Source: an uncultured Saprospiraceae bacterium
GTDB taxonomy: Bacteria > Bacteroidota > Bacteroidia > Chitinophagales > Saprospiraceae
NCBI GenBank assembly: GCA_937921775.1
Contig: CAKZUK010000033.1
Location: 62,001-126,000 of the forward strand
Reading direction: 5' to 3'
Length of the DNA stretch: 64,000 nt
Shown here: positions 10,541 to 20,564 of the stretch, in pieces
Position numbering within the stretch: the stretch's first letter is position 1
Layout: every line of letters starts with the position of its first letter
The notes under the pieces: generated by a model
Told to the model about the DNA's origin: nothing
Seen by the model: only the letters and a program-made list of their open reading frames with translations
The model's database searches: none
Made by a program: the position numbers and the translations under genes

Positions 10541-10605
10541 CTCAGCAGCGTAGCTGCGAATGGCATAAAGTTGTAGTTTCAATTGCAATGACGTTATACT
10601 ATAGC
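10541..10605 (+). repeat. Post-stop hairpin element, copy 2 (after rodA)
   Basis: CAGCGTAGCTGCGAATG...AGTTTCAATTGCAATGACGTTATA. Confidence 0.6.
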
Positions 10606-10689
10606 TAGGTGTGTTTAGAATTTTGATTTCTGCTTTTGGGAAACAAGTTTTCCATTTTATAAAAAAAAATAGTTAAAAAAACATAGCTT

Positions 10690-11820
10690 TTGAAATTTAC
10701 GATAAGTAGTAAAGACGAAAATTCTAATGCCCGTGCCGGTGTATTGGAAACGGATCATGGAACGATCCATACGCCGATCTTCATGCCAGTAGGTACGGTT
10801 GGTTCTGTAAAAGGTATTCACCAACATGAGTTGGAGAATCAAATTAAGGCACAGATTATTTTAGGAAATACCTATCATCTTTATCTAAGACCGGGAACGG
10901 AAATTTTAGAAAAAACGGGTGGCTTGCACAAGTTTATTGGCTGGGACAAACCCATGCTGACGGATAGTGGTGGTTATCAGGTATATTCTTTGAGCGGTCG
11001 TCGAAAGATCAAAGAAGAAGGAGTTACTTTTCAATCGCATATAGATGGTTCAAAGCATTTTTTCAATCCGGAGAATGTAATGGATATTCAACGTCAGATA
11101 GGAGCAGACATCATCATGGCTTTTGATGAGTGTACACCCTACCCTTGTGACTATCATTATGCCAAACGTTCTATGGAGATGACTCACCGTTGGTTGAAGC
11201 GTTGTTGTGATCGCTTTGATGAGACAGCCGGTTTGTATGACTATAAACAAAGCTTGTTTCCAATCGTACAAGGAAGTTGTTATACAGATTTGCGTCGAAT
11301 TTCTGCAGAGACGGTTGCATCATTTAATCGAGAAGCAAATGCGATCGGAGGTTTGTCCGTGGGAGAGCCCGCTCCTGAGATGTATGAGATGACAGAAGTG
11401 GTGTGTGAAATTTTGCCAAAAGAAAAACCACGCTATCTAATGGGGGTTGGTACACCAGCCAATATATTGGAGTGTATCGCGTTGGGTATAGATATGTTTG
11501 ATTGTGTGCTGCCAAGTCGTAATGCTCGACATGGTTTGTTGTACACTTCAAAAGGAATCATCAACATAAAGAATAAAAAATGGGCAGATGATTTTTCAGC
11601 TATCGATGAAGATAGTACTTGTACGACAAGTCAGATTCATACAAAGGCATATTTGAGGCATCTAATTCAAAGTAAAGAATTGTTGGGGATGCAGATTGCA
11701 ACGCTACATAATTTGAGTTTTTATCTTTGGTTGGTTGGTGAAGCACGCAATCATATTGAGGCTGGAGACTTTGCTTCTTGGAAGAAAGGAATGGTAGAGG
11801 AAGTGCAGCGCCGGCTTTGA
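10690..11820 (+). CDS. tgt: Queuine tRNA-ribosyltransferase
   Basis: FMPVGTVGSVKG, LTDSGGYQVYSLSGRRKIKEEGVTFQSHIDGS, MGVGTPANILECIALGIDMFDCVLPSRNARHG; apparent TTG start. Confidence 0.96.
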   Translation: MKFTISSKDENSNARAGVLETDHGTIHTPIFMPVGTVGSVKGIHQHELENQIKAQIILGNTYHLYLRPGTEILEKTGGLHKFIGWDKPMLTDSGGYQVYSLSGRRKIKEEGVTFQSHIDGSKHFFNPENVMDIQRQIGADIIMAFDECTPYPCDYHYAKRSMEMTHRWLKRCCDRFDETAGLYDYKQSLFPIVQGSCYTDLRRISAETVASFNREANAIGGLSVGEPAPEMYEMTEVVCEILPKEKPRYLMGVGTPANILECIALGIDMFDCVLPSRNARHGLLYTSKGIINIKNKKWADDFSAIDEDSTCTTSQIHTKAYLRHLIQSKELLGMQIATLHNLSFYLWLVGEARNHIEAGDFASWKKGMVEEVQRRL

Positions 11821-12287
11821 TAATAAAAGGGGAAAGAACTGTACAGTGATTTCGGTCTTCGTTGACTTCAGTCCGGTAAAGAGTAGAAGACAAAGGCCGG
11901 GCTGAACAGGCTGAGCAAGAATGCAGTTATCTGAAATTTGGCTGCATCACTATTAGGATTTTTTTTAAATGTAAAACCGCAAAATGTAAAAGTGTCCGAA
12001 AATCGCGCTTTTCTGGTGTAGCATGTCGTTCACTGGCAATTTTACATTTTAGCTGGCGGCCTGTCTAACTACCAGATAGACTCGATAGGTTTTAAACTTT
12101 ATTTCAAACGCCAAAACCAATTGCTGGTCGATCGGTGAAGTCTAGTAACCGAAATCCAACTGAATTTATATAAAGTGCCTTCGCTTAGAGTCAGCACCTT
12201 ACTGAAATTTACAATGAAAATGAAAAGACCACTGACGAATTAATTATCCTTAAATAACTTCGACATCAAATTTAGAATTGAAGCTAA

Positions 12288-13376
12288 ATGCTGAAAAAGA
12301 TAGACGCATATATCATTAAAAAATATCTAGGAACTTTTTTCTTTACAGTTTTGATTTTTACGCTTATTGCAATCATTATTGATTTGAGTGAAAAAATTGA
12401 AGACTATGTAGATGAGAGTGTTCCTGTAAGTGAAATCCTTTTTGATTACACGGTTAATTTTATGTTGTATATCAATGGATTGTTATTGCCTTTATACGCT
12501 TTGATTTCGGTGGTATTTTTTACTTCAAGAATGGCATATAACTCTGAGATCATTTCCATATTAAATGCTGGTGTTAGTTTTCGTAGAATATTACTTCCCT
12601 ATATGGTAGCTGGAGGTTTTATTACTTGTTTGCACCTATTGGGTAATCACATATTGATTCCAAAGGGGAATGTCAATCGAGTTGAATTTGAGCACAAATA
12701 TATCTGGCATCGAAATGATAAAGGTAAGAAGAAGGATGTACATGCTTTTATTTCACCTAATACCAAAGTTTATATCAGAAGTTATCGGGAACGAGATTCT
12801 GTTGCTTTGAATTTTAGAATTGAAAAATTTAAGGATAATAAATTGGTTGCTTTGCTTAAAGCAAAAGAGGCGATGTGGCAAGGGCCACCTAATAAATGGC
12901 GACTCAGTGACTATGAACGCCGGTCTTTCGATGGAATGAATGAAGTTTTTGAAAATGGGAATGGTGCTTTTATCGATACGGCTATTAATATTACGCCTGC
13001 CGACTTTGTACGTTATCTGGAACATAAGGATATGATGGAGACAGGTAAGCTTATAGATTTTGTGAGAATCGAAAAGGAACGAGGAGTAGGGAATACAAAA
13101 ATCTACGAGGTTGAAATGCATAGAAGAAGCGCTGAACCCATCACAATTCTTATTCTGACAGTCATAGGTGTGTCTATTGCGGCACGTAAGGTAAGAGGAG
13201 GAATGGGTTTACATCTTGCTCTAGGTGTGGCCGTGGGAGCCATTTATATTTTTATGTCTAAATTTTCTACAACATTTGCTATTAATGAGAGCCTTCCAGC
13301 TGTCCTTGGTGTTTGGATACCGAATATCATATTTACTGTGGTGGCTGTTATTATGGCTGTTAAGGCTCAGAAATAG
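12288..13376 (+). CDS. LptF/LptG (YjgP/YjgQ) family permease
   Basis: MLKKIDAYIIKKYLGTFFFTVLIFTLIAIIIDLSEKIEDY and C-terminal TM helices typical of YjgP/YjgQ. Confidence 0.9.
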   Translation: MLKKIDAYIIKKYLGTFFFTVLIFTLIAIIIDLSEKIEDYVDESVPVSEILFDYTVNFMLYINGLLLPLYALISVVFFTSRMAYNSEIISILNAGVSFRRILLPYMVAGGFITCLHLLGNHILIPKGNVNRVEFEHKYIWHRNDKGKKKDVHAFISPNTKVYIRSYRERDSVALNFRIEKFKDNKLVALLKAKEAMWQGPPNKWRLSDYERRSFDGMNEVFENGNGAFIDTAINITPADFVRYLEHKDMMETGKLIDFVRIEKERGVGNTKIYEVEMHRRSAEPITILILTVIGVSIAARKVRGGMGLHLALGVAVGAIYIFMSKFSTTFAINESLPAVLGVWIPNIIFTVVAVIMAVKAQK

Positions 13377-13772
13377 ATAGACCTTCTTATGCTATCCGAT
13401 TGCCTACCTCTTTATTTTGTTTAACTTTTCTTACCTATCTCCTTCTACGCTTTTTGCCCTTTATTGCTTTATCTAGAGTCTTCAACATTCTAATTCTAAC
13501 GCCTAATTCAACTAAAAATCCACCGTTAATTCATTTTACTGTCTTTGATTAGATAAACTTTCAAATATTTTTGAAAGTTGTAAAAATACAGAAAGCTGTT
13601 TAACTTATGAGTTAAGTGACTGTCAGTCAAGTAGTTGTTGCTAGGTTGGTGTTTTGATGTACGTATATTGACTTGCTTGAGCTAATAAAAACTTCAATAA
13701 TCGCTTGTGTTTTGTTTAATGTTTACTTATCTTTGATTAAACAAAAGTTAAATAGCTAAAAAAAACCTGTAT

Positions 13773-14306
13773 ATGTCAACATTAGAATTTGATTCAAAAT
13801 TTAATCAGCTTTCAGCCTTGTTGCATTCATTTGCATACAACCTGACTAAGAATGTAGAAGACGCGAGAGACTTGTTTCAGGAAACTGCTTTTAGAGCCCT
13901 GACAAATAAGGAGAAATTTCGCGCAGGAACTAACTTTAAAGCATGGTTATTCACCATCATGAAGAATATTTTTATCAATAATTACCGTAAGAAGATGAAG
14001 TCTAATACGATTATTGATTCAACTGACAATCTATATTATATCAATTCTGGAGGGTCTTTGATTTCTAATCAAGCAGAGTCAAACATTCTTATGAATGAGC
14101 TGGAAACAATTATAGATAGTTTGGATGAGGGGATTATGATTCCTTTTATGATGCATTACGAAGGATTTAAGTACCAGGAAATTGCAGACAAGCTTGATTT
14201 GCCTTTAGGGACAGTAAAAAGTCGAATTTTCTTTGCTAGAAAAGAATTAAAAGAGATAATTAACAAGCGTTATGATAGATCACTTGAGCTTGAAAAAGAA
14301 GCTTAA
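13773..14306 (+). CDS. ECF-type RNA polymerase sigma factor
   Basis: Region 2 DARDLFQETAFRAL...NFKAWLFTIMKNIFINNYRK; region 4 FKYQEIADKLDLPLGTVKSRIFFARKELK. Confidence 0.92.
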   Translation: MSTLEFDSKFNQLSALLHSFAYNLTKNVEDARDLFQETAFRALTNKEKFRAGTNFKAWLFTIMKNIFINNYRKKMKSNTIIDSTDNLYYINSGGSLISNQAESNILMNELETIIDSLDEGIMIPFMMHYEGFKYQEIADKLDLPLGTVKSRIFFARKELKEIINKRYDRSLELEKEA

Positions 14307-14353
14307 AAGTATTTAAGATTTAAAAGGATTAAAAAAATAGTTTTGATTAATTT

Positions 14354-14393
14354 AGGCGGCAGCAAAGGAGACTTTGCTGCCGCCTATTTTTTT
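14354..14393 (+). terminator. Intrinsic terminator after sigma factor gene
   Basis: Perfect 14-bp stem AGGCGGCAGCAAAG-GAGA-CTTTGCTGCCGCCT then A(T)8. Confidence 0.92.
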
Positions 14394-14449
14394 TGCGTAT
14401 TTTGTATTTTAAGCCCTGCCAAACAGCTGAAGGATGATCGCCCAACACG

Positions 14450-15553
14450 ATGTTTTATATTATGAATGAGAAAAAGAAAGAACAGTATTTTACAGAAGGA
14501 CTACTTAATTGGTACAAAACTTCAGATCGTCCGATGCCATGGAAAGGAGAGCGAAACCCTTATTTGATTTGGCTTTCGGAAATCATTTTACAGCAAACCA
14601 GAGTGGAGCAAGGACTCCCCTATTACGAACGTTTCAAAGCCAAATATCCAACAGTTATAGATTTGGCAAATGCACCTGAAGATGAACTGATGAAACTATG
14701 GGAGGGACTTGGCTATTATTCTCGTGCTCGTAACTTGCATGCTACTGCCAAGATAATTACTACAGAATACAAGGGGATCTTTCCTAAAGACTATAAAACA
14801 ATTCTCTCGCTCAAAGGTGTTGGTCCTTATACCGCGGCGGCCATTTCATCTTTTGCATATGGTTTGCCACATGCTGTGGTCGACGGAAACGTATATCGAG
14901 TCTTATCACGATTTTTTGGTATAGACCTAGCTATTGATTCGACTCTTGGTAAAAAGGAATTTACGAAGCTGGCTCAAACGGTCTTAGATGTGACTGACCC
15001 TGGAGTTTATAATCAGGCAATTATGGATTTTGGAGCAACCTATTGTATGCCTAAAAAACCTAAATGTCAAAGTTGTAATCTAAAAAATAGTTGTGTTGCT
15101 TTTCAAGAGCAGGCAATTGCGAAATATCCATTCAAGGCTAAGAAACTAAAAAAGCGAAGCCGTTATTTCAATTTTTTACTTATTGAAAATGCTAAAGGAC
15201 AATTGTTAATTGAGAAACGGATCGGCAAAGATATTTGGCAACAGCTTTATCAATTCCCTTTAATTGAAATGGAAGCAATAGCAGATGAATCTATTTTGCG
15301 AGAACAAGACTTATTCAAACATTTACTGGAAGCAGATATTTTAGAAAACTTAAGTCCTTCCAAGCCATTTTCTCAGATGCTTAGTCATCAAAAGATAATA
15401 GCTACCTTTTGGAAAATAAAAGTAGCAAAGTATAGTAAAGCAGCTAAGTCGGACTTTAAAATTGTCTTTTCTGAAGAGCTAGAAAACTATGCTTTCCCTC
15501 GAATAATTGATTTGTTTTTACAGGATAAAACATTATATTTAGATGTACGTTGA
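14450..15553 (+). CDS. mutY: A/G-specific adenine glycosylase
   Basis: WLSEIILQQTRVEQGLPYYERF, LKGVGPYTAAAISSFAYGLPHAVVDGNVYRVLSR, Cys cluster CMPKKPKCQSCNLKNSC. Confidence 0.96.
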   Translation: MFYIMNEKKKEQYFTEGLLNWYKTSDRPMPWKGERNPYLIWLSEIILQQTRVEQGLPYYERFKAKYPTVIDLANAPEDELMKLWEGLGYYSRARNLHATAKIITTEYKGIFPKDYKTILSLKGVGPYTAAAISSFAYGLPHAVVDGNVYRVLSRFFGIDLAIDSTLGKKEFTKLAQTVLDVTDPGVYNQAIMDFGATYCMPKKPKCQSCNLKNSCVAFQEQAIAKYPFKAKKLKKRSRYFNFLLIENAKGQLLIEKRIGKDIWQQLYQFPLIEMEAIADESILREQDLFKHLLEADILENLSPSKPFSQMLSHQKIIATFWKIKVAKYSKAAKSDFKIVFSEELENYAFPRIIDLFLQDKTLYLDVR

Positions 15554-15737
15554 ATCTATTAGCGCTACTTGTTCGTTTAAGAGAAATAGTATTGTTAATG
15601 CGATATGAAGCTTTCGGAATAGGAAAGCAATAATTTAATCATTACTTACCTCGAAAAAGATATTATTTCCTAAAAAATGCGGACTTTTGTAATGGCTCTA
15701 TATTAAACATACTTTAATCGTTTAAATTGAATCTGAT

Positions 15738-16166
15738 ATGATAAACAAAGTAATCTTAATTGGAAATTTGGGCCGTGACCCTGAAGTCAGACGCCTCGAA
15801 TCTGGAGCTGCTGTTGCGAAGTTTTCTGTAGCAACAAGTGAAAGTTATAAAGACAAAAATGATGAGTGGCAAAAGTCTACAGAATGGCATGATGTAGTTT
15901 GCTGGAGAAATCTTGCTGAACGAGCAGAAAGAGACTTGAAAAAGGGCTCTCTGGTTTATGTCGAAGGAAAACTTACACATAGAAAGTGGCAGGATAAAGA
16001 AGGTAATGATCGCTATACTACTGAAGTGTTGGCTAATACGTTCCGTATGATGGAGAAACGGGAGGCTAGTGCTTTTCAAGGAGCTAGCGGTACGCCAAAT
16101 CAAGAAAAGGCTACGACACCTGCAACTCCAGCTCCTGCAGAGGGAGATGATGATCTACCGTTCTAA
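15738..16166 (+). CDS. ssb: Single-stranded DNA-binding protein
   Basis: MINKVILIGNLGRDPEVRRLESGAAVAKFSVATSE...acidic C-terminal DDDLPF. Confidence 0.96.
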   Translation: MINKVILIGNLGRDPEVRRLESGAAVAKFSVATSESYKDKNDEWQKSTEWHDVVCWRNLAERAERDLKKGSLVYVEGKLTHRKWQDKEGNDRYTTEVLANTFRMMEKREASAFQGASGTPNQEKATTPATPAPAEGDDDLPF

Positions 16167-16173
16167 AAAAAAG

Positions 16174-16210
16174 AAACCAGCCTTGGAACTTTAGCAAGGC
16201 TGGTTTTATT
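16174..16210 (+). terminator. Terminator-like hairpin after ssb
   Basis: AAACCAGCCTTG...CAAGGCTGGTTTT. Confidence 0.8.
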
Positions 16211-16230
16211 ATTTACCTTAATCCTTTACG

Positions 16231-17664
16231 TTGGAAATCGACCCAGATAGTTATATACAATTCTTTTATTTCTCTCCACTATTAGCGGTTACCGCTGCCG
16301 GCGTTTACTTCGCTTTGTTCTTCGTATTAATTTTATTGGCTTGCTCGGCGCTTATCTCCAGCTCAGAGGTAGCCTTTTTCTCGCTTAATATTAATGATGT
16401 TAAAAAATTAGAGCAGGAGAATTCTCATACTGCTAATCGAATCCTAGATCTACGTAGTAAACCACGTGAGTTGCTTGCTACAATTTTGATTAGTAATAAT
16501 TTTATTAATATTGGAATTATCATCTTGTCCGATTTCATTTTAGCCTATTTCTTAAGTGATCAGATACGGATTAATTGGTCTGAAAATATTTTCGAAGCCT
16601 TACCTTTTCTAGCGAGTTTCTGCTCGGAAGAAGGCTTAGCCAAAATAATTAATTTTTCGATAGCGGTGATTGGTGTAACCTTTCTACTTGTTTTGTTTGG
16701 AGAGGTTGCCCCAAAAGTTTACGCCAAGATTAACAAAATGAAACTGGCTAGGTTGATGTCTAAAACTTTAGGTGGTCTGATAGGTTTTTTTCGACCAATT
16801 AGTAGTCCATTAGTTATGGGGACAAATTTGATTGAACGAAAGTTGAAAAATCGAAGCAGTAATGGAATTACGAGTCGGGAAGAAATTGACCAGGCGATTG
16901 AATTGGCAGTAAAAGAAGATGAAAAAAATGCGGGGAAGGAAATTGATATTTTAAAAAGTATCGTAAAGTTTGGAGATGTATCTGTAAAGCAGATCATGCG
17001 ATCGAGAGTGGATGTGATGGCGATTGATTTTAGAATTGATTTTGATGAATTGTTGACAATAGTTAAAAATTCAGGCTATTCCAGGATTCCCGTGTTTGAT
17101 GAGGACTTTGATAATATTACTGGAATTCTTTATGGTAAAGATTTGTTAGGTCATTTGGATGAGAATGTAGATTATGAGTGGCAGGTTTTGATTCGTACGA
17201 ATGTAATGTATGTTCCGGAAGCAAAAAAAATTAATGATTTGCTTCGTGAGTTTCAGTTGGAACGGATGCATATGGCAATCGTGGTTGATGAGTATGGGGG
17301 GAGTTCAGGATTAGTTACTTTGGAGGATATCATGGAAGAGGTGATTGGTGAAATCAAAGATGAGTTTGATGATGACATTGAAGTTGATTTTCAAAAAATT
17401 GATGATTTCAATTATAGCTTTGAGGGAAAGACCTTATTAAATGATGTTTGTAGAGTAATTGGAGTGGATACAGAAACGTTTAATATTGTAAAGGGAGATG
17501 CAGACTCAGTAGCTGGTTTGTTATTAGAATTGACGGGTCAGATTCCAAAAATCGGAGCTGAAGTATTATATGAAGATTATAAGTTTAAGATCATCTCTGT
17601 GAATAGACGTCGTATAGAAAAAATTCAAATTACCCTTCCTCCTGATCCTGAACAAGAGCAATAG
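16231..17664 (+). CDS. gldE: Gliding motility-associated protein GldE (HlyC/CorC-like, CBS domains)
   Basis: DUF21 membrane domain, CBS pair (VKQIMRSRVDVMAIDF...VVDEYGGSSGLVTLEDIMEEVIGEI); located between ssb and gldD; TTG start. Confidence 0.9.
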   Translation: MEIDPDSYIQFFYFSPLLAVTAAGVYFALFFVLILLACSALISSSEVAFFSLNINDVKKLEQENSHTANRILDLRSKPRELLATILISNNFINIGIIILSDFILAYFLSDQIRINWSENIFEALPFLASFCSEEGLAKIINFSIAVIGVTFLLVLFGEVAPKVYAKINKMKLARLMSKTLGGLIGFFRPISSPLVMGTNLIERKLKNRSSNGITSREEIDQAIELAVKEDEKNAGKEIDILKSIVKFGDVSVKQIMRSRVDVMAIDFRIDFDELLTIVKNSGYSRIPVFDEDFDNITGILYGKDLLGHLDENVDYEWQVLIRTNVMYVPEAKKINDLLREFQLERMHMAIVVDEYGGSSGLVTLEDIMEEVIGEIKDEFDDDIEVDFQKIDDFNYSFEGKTLLNDVCRVIGVDTETFNIVKGDADSVAGLLLELTGQIPKIGAEVLYEDYKFKIISVNRRRIEKIQITLPPDPEQEQ

Positions 17665-17679
17665 GGGGCTTATCTAAAA

Positions 17680-18336
17680 TTGTCCTTCTGCGGCTTTTCC
17701 AAGGAAGTTAAAAAAGTAATATTAATGTATCATCTTCTTTCAAAATGTTATCCACTTGTTTTATTTGTTGGATTTTTTTTATTGTTATCAGCTTGTGAAG
17801 ATCCGATTTATATTCCTAAGCCTAGAGCCTACCCTAAAGTTGTTTATCCGGAACGCTCTTACCAATCATTTACTGAAGACTATTGTAGTTTTACGTTTGA
17901 GTATCCAAAATATACCATCATTGAACAGGATACTTTATTTTTTGGTGAAAAGCCTGACAATGCGTGTTGGTTTGATTTATATACCAAATCATTAAATGCT
18001 AAAATCTATTGTAGTTATGTACCTATCGATAAAAATAATTCCTTTGAAAAACTTCGTGATGATGCCTTTTTAATGGCGGATGAGCATATTGTAAAAGCAA
18101 ATTACATTGATCGTATTCCTATTCAAAACAAGAATGGTGTTTCCGGTTTTGCTTTTAATCTAGAAGGGCCAGTTGCCTCTCCTTTTATGTTTTATTTGAC
18201 GGACAGTACGGATCATTTTTTGCGTGCTTCCCTCTATTTTAATTCGAGAGCAGAGCCTGATTCTTTAGCGCCAGTTGTCAAATTTGTGAAGGATGATATT
18301 CTACATATGATCCAGACTTTTGAATGGAATGATTAA
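17680..18336 (+). CDS. gldD: Gliding motility lipoprotein GldD
   Basis: Lipobox LLSACEDP; PIYIPKPRAYPKVVYPERSYQSF...CSFTFEYPKY; directly follows gldE. Confidence 0.9.
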   Translation: MSFCGFSKEVKKVILMYHLLSKCYPLVLFVGFFLLLSACEDPIYIPKPRAYPKVVYPERSYQSFTEDYCSFTFEYPKYTIIEQDTLFFGEKPDNACWFDLYTKSLNAKIYCSYVPIDKNNSFEKLRDDAFLMADEHIVKANYIDRIPIQNKNGVSGFAFNLEGPVASPFMFYLTDSTDHFLRASLYFNSRAEPDSLAPVVKFVKDDILHMIQTFEWND

Positions 18337-18590
18337 ATTTTTTATGGGGATTGGAACGCAGATCTAACATATTGGAGGAGAGTTAGGAGGAATTTTTTCT
18401 TTTATTGTGCCCCAGTAATTAACTTAGCTTATGCTAAGCTTTCGCTAAGGATATGACTTACATGTGGCTTGGTCGTAACTTAATTAATTTCAGCTTGATG
18501 CGATCTAAGCATTTAGCTTCAACTAAGCACAGTCGGCGAACTCAGGTTGATTGTACTTGATAGGTCTAAGTTGGGGATTCATGTCTCACA

Positions 18591-18630
18591 AACAAAAAGC
18601 CATCCGGAGTTAACCGAACAGCTTTTTGTT
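18591..18630. terminator. Stem-loop between gldD and recA
   Basis: 10-bp perfect arms AACAAAAAGC / GCTTTTTGTT with internal CGG/CCG pairing. Confidence 0.7.
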
Positions 18631-18632
18631 TT

Positions 18633-18758
18633 ATAAGTTTGGTTCTTTGACAAATTCCGTGGTAGAACCCAATGTTAAAATAAAATCAACGTTTCCTTCG
18701 GTCACTTTTGCTTTCATTTTAACATTGGCCACGGGATTTGTCAAAGAACGATAAGTTT
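18633..18758. mobile_element. MITE-like inverted-repeat element with 8-bp flanking duplication
   Basis: Arms GGTTCTTTGACAAATTCCGTGG (18641) and CCACGGGATTTGTCAAAGAACG (ends 18750), inner arms CCAATGTTAAAAT / ATTTTAACATTGG, flanked by direct repeat ATAAGTTT at 18633-18640 and 18751-18758. Confidence 0.85.
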
Positions 18759-18788
18759 AAAGCGTTGAGCGCTTAGTTAAGACGTATA

Positions 18789-19901
18789 TTAAGATACACC
18801 ATTTTCGCTAGGCTCAGTAACACCTTTCTTTGCTTTTTTTGTCTTTGTAGTTTCAGCTACAGGAGCATCATCAGCTTCAGGTTCTTCAGGAGCCTCTGCA
18901 CCGTTTTCAACAAAGTCTTTAATTTTTGCTTCTATTTCTAGAGCAACTTCAGGGTTGTCAGCAAGAAATTGCTTCGCTGCTTCACGTCCTTGGGCAATCT
19001 TACCGCCGTTGTATGCATACCATGAACCACTCTTCTCGATTATGTCATGGTCAACACCCATGTCTACAATCTCACCAGTTTTAGAAATACCTTCACCATA
19101 CATAATGTCAAACATAGCGATTCTGAAAGGAGCAGCTAATTTGTTCTTAACTATTTTTACTTTCACGTGGTTACCAACTACATTTCCTTCTTTGTCCTTG
19201 ATGGCAGAACCACTTTTTCTAATGTCGATACGCACTGATGCATAAAATTTAAGTGCATTACCACCAGTCGTAGTTTCAGGGTTACCGAACATCACACCAA
19301 TCTTTTCACGTAACTGATTGATGAATACACAGCAGCAGCCAGTACGACCAATTGCTCCGGTAAGTTTACGCATTGCTTGAGACATCAAACGCGCTTGGAG
19401 GCCCATTTTAGAGTCACCCATTTCTCCTTCTATTTCAGCTCTTGGAACCAATGCTGCTACAGAGTCAATGACAATAATATCGATAGCACCAGAACGGATT
19501 AAATTTTCAGCGATTTCAAGCGCTTGCTCACCGTTGTCTGGTTGAGAGATCAAAAGATTTTCAACGTCTACACCAAGCTTTTCAGCATAGAAACGGTCAA
19601 ATGCATGTTCCGCATCAATGAAAGCAGCGATACCGCCAGCTTTTTGACATTCTGCGATAGCATGAATAGCAAGAGTTGTTTTTCCAGAAGATTCAGGGCC
19701 GTAGATTTCAACTACTCTACCTTTAGGTAGGCCATTGATACCAAGCGCTAAATCAATACTTAGAGAACCAGTTGGAATAGTATCTATTTCTACTACTTGC
19801 TTTTCACCCAACTTCATGACAACACCTTTGCCATATGTTTTTTCAAGACGGTCTACCGTCATTTTCAAGGCTTTTAATTTAGCGTCCTTCTCTTTTGACA
19901 T
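18789..19901 (-). CDS. recA: Recombinase RecA
   Basis: [23 protein letters not shown] Walker [36 protein letters not shown]. Confidence 0.98.
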   Translation of the reverse strand: MSKEKDAKLKALKMTVDRLEKTYGKGVVMKLGEKQVVEIDTIPTGSLSIDLALGINGLPKGRVVEIYGPESSGKTTLAIHAIAECQKAGGIAAFIDAEHAFDRFYAEKLGVDVENLLISQPDNGEQALEIAENLIRSGAIDIIVIDSVAALVPRAEIEGEMGDSKMGLQARLMSQAMRKLTGAIGRTGCCCVFINQLREKIGVMFGNPETTTGGNALKFYASVRIDIRKSGSAIKDKEGNVVGNHVKVKIVKNKLAAPFRIAMFDIMYGEGISKTGEIVDMGVDHDIIEKSGSWYAYNGGKIAQGREAAKQFLADNPEVALEIEAKIKDFVENGAEAPEEPEADDAPVAETTKTKKAKKGVTEPSENGVS

Positions 19902-20152
19902 TGTATAAAATTTTAGCGATTAATAAGATGTGTTCCTAAGTCTGTTAGTTAGCAAGACAATCTTTAAAAAGTATGAATAAAAATAAAACAAAAAATTGTT
20001 TTGACAACACAAATATAAACGAATTGTTTGTAAAAGCAAAATAACAGAACTTTTATTTTAAAATTATTTGTTTGATGTTGTATTTAGAGAAATCAAACAA
20101 ATGAGTTGGAAAGTATTAAGAGAACGAGTTTGAAGAAATGATAAAAAGTGAA

Positions 20153-20186
20153 AAAGCCCTTATCAACATAGGTTAATAAGGGCTTT
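20153..20186 (-). terminator. Terminator-like hairpin downstream of the 20209-20445 gene
   Basis: AAAGCCCTTAT...ATAAGGGCTTT; T-rich when read on the minus strand. Confidence 0.75.
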
Positions 20187-20208
20187 CCAAGACTAAGTAA
20201 AATTTCTT

Positions 20209-20445
20209 TTAATGCTGTGGTTCTACGGCATTCTGTGCAGAATATTTTAGAATATTCTGGATGGCATCTGGAGAAGGGTTAAACTTTGCTTTGGGGAGTT
20301 GATGATAAGCTGCTAAGACTTCCTCATATGCTTCATGCAGAGACCAGTCAGCGCTCAAGGCATCTTCGATCGCCAGAGACTCAGAAACCGTAGTTTCGCT
20401 GTAAATGTACTTAATCAAGATATTTGTAGAGATTTTTGACTTCAT
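20209..20445 (-). CDS. Small hypothetical protein
   Basis: 78-aa ORF followed by its own terminator-like hairpin. Confidence 0.6.
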   Translation of the reverse strand: MKSKISTNILIKYIYSETTVSESLAIEDALSADWSLHEAYEEVLAAYHQLPKAKFNPSPDAIQNILKYSAQNAVEPQH

Positions 20446-20564
20446 GAAGACTGTTTTTAATTAGATAATACGTGTTCCTTAAATTCAACTATTAAACTAA
20501 ATGGAATAAACAAATATTGTTCGGACAGATTTTTTTTTTAAGACCTTCTTAAGATTTAACATTC

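Noticed and set aside
18641-18750. GTTCTTTGACA read as an rRNA-type boxA antitermination signal
   Set aside because: It is present on both arms of an inverted repeat with an 8-bp flanking duplication, and no rRNA genes are nearby; transposable-element ends fit better.
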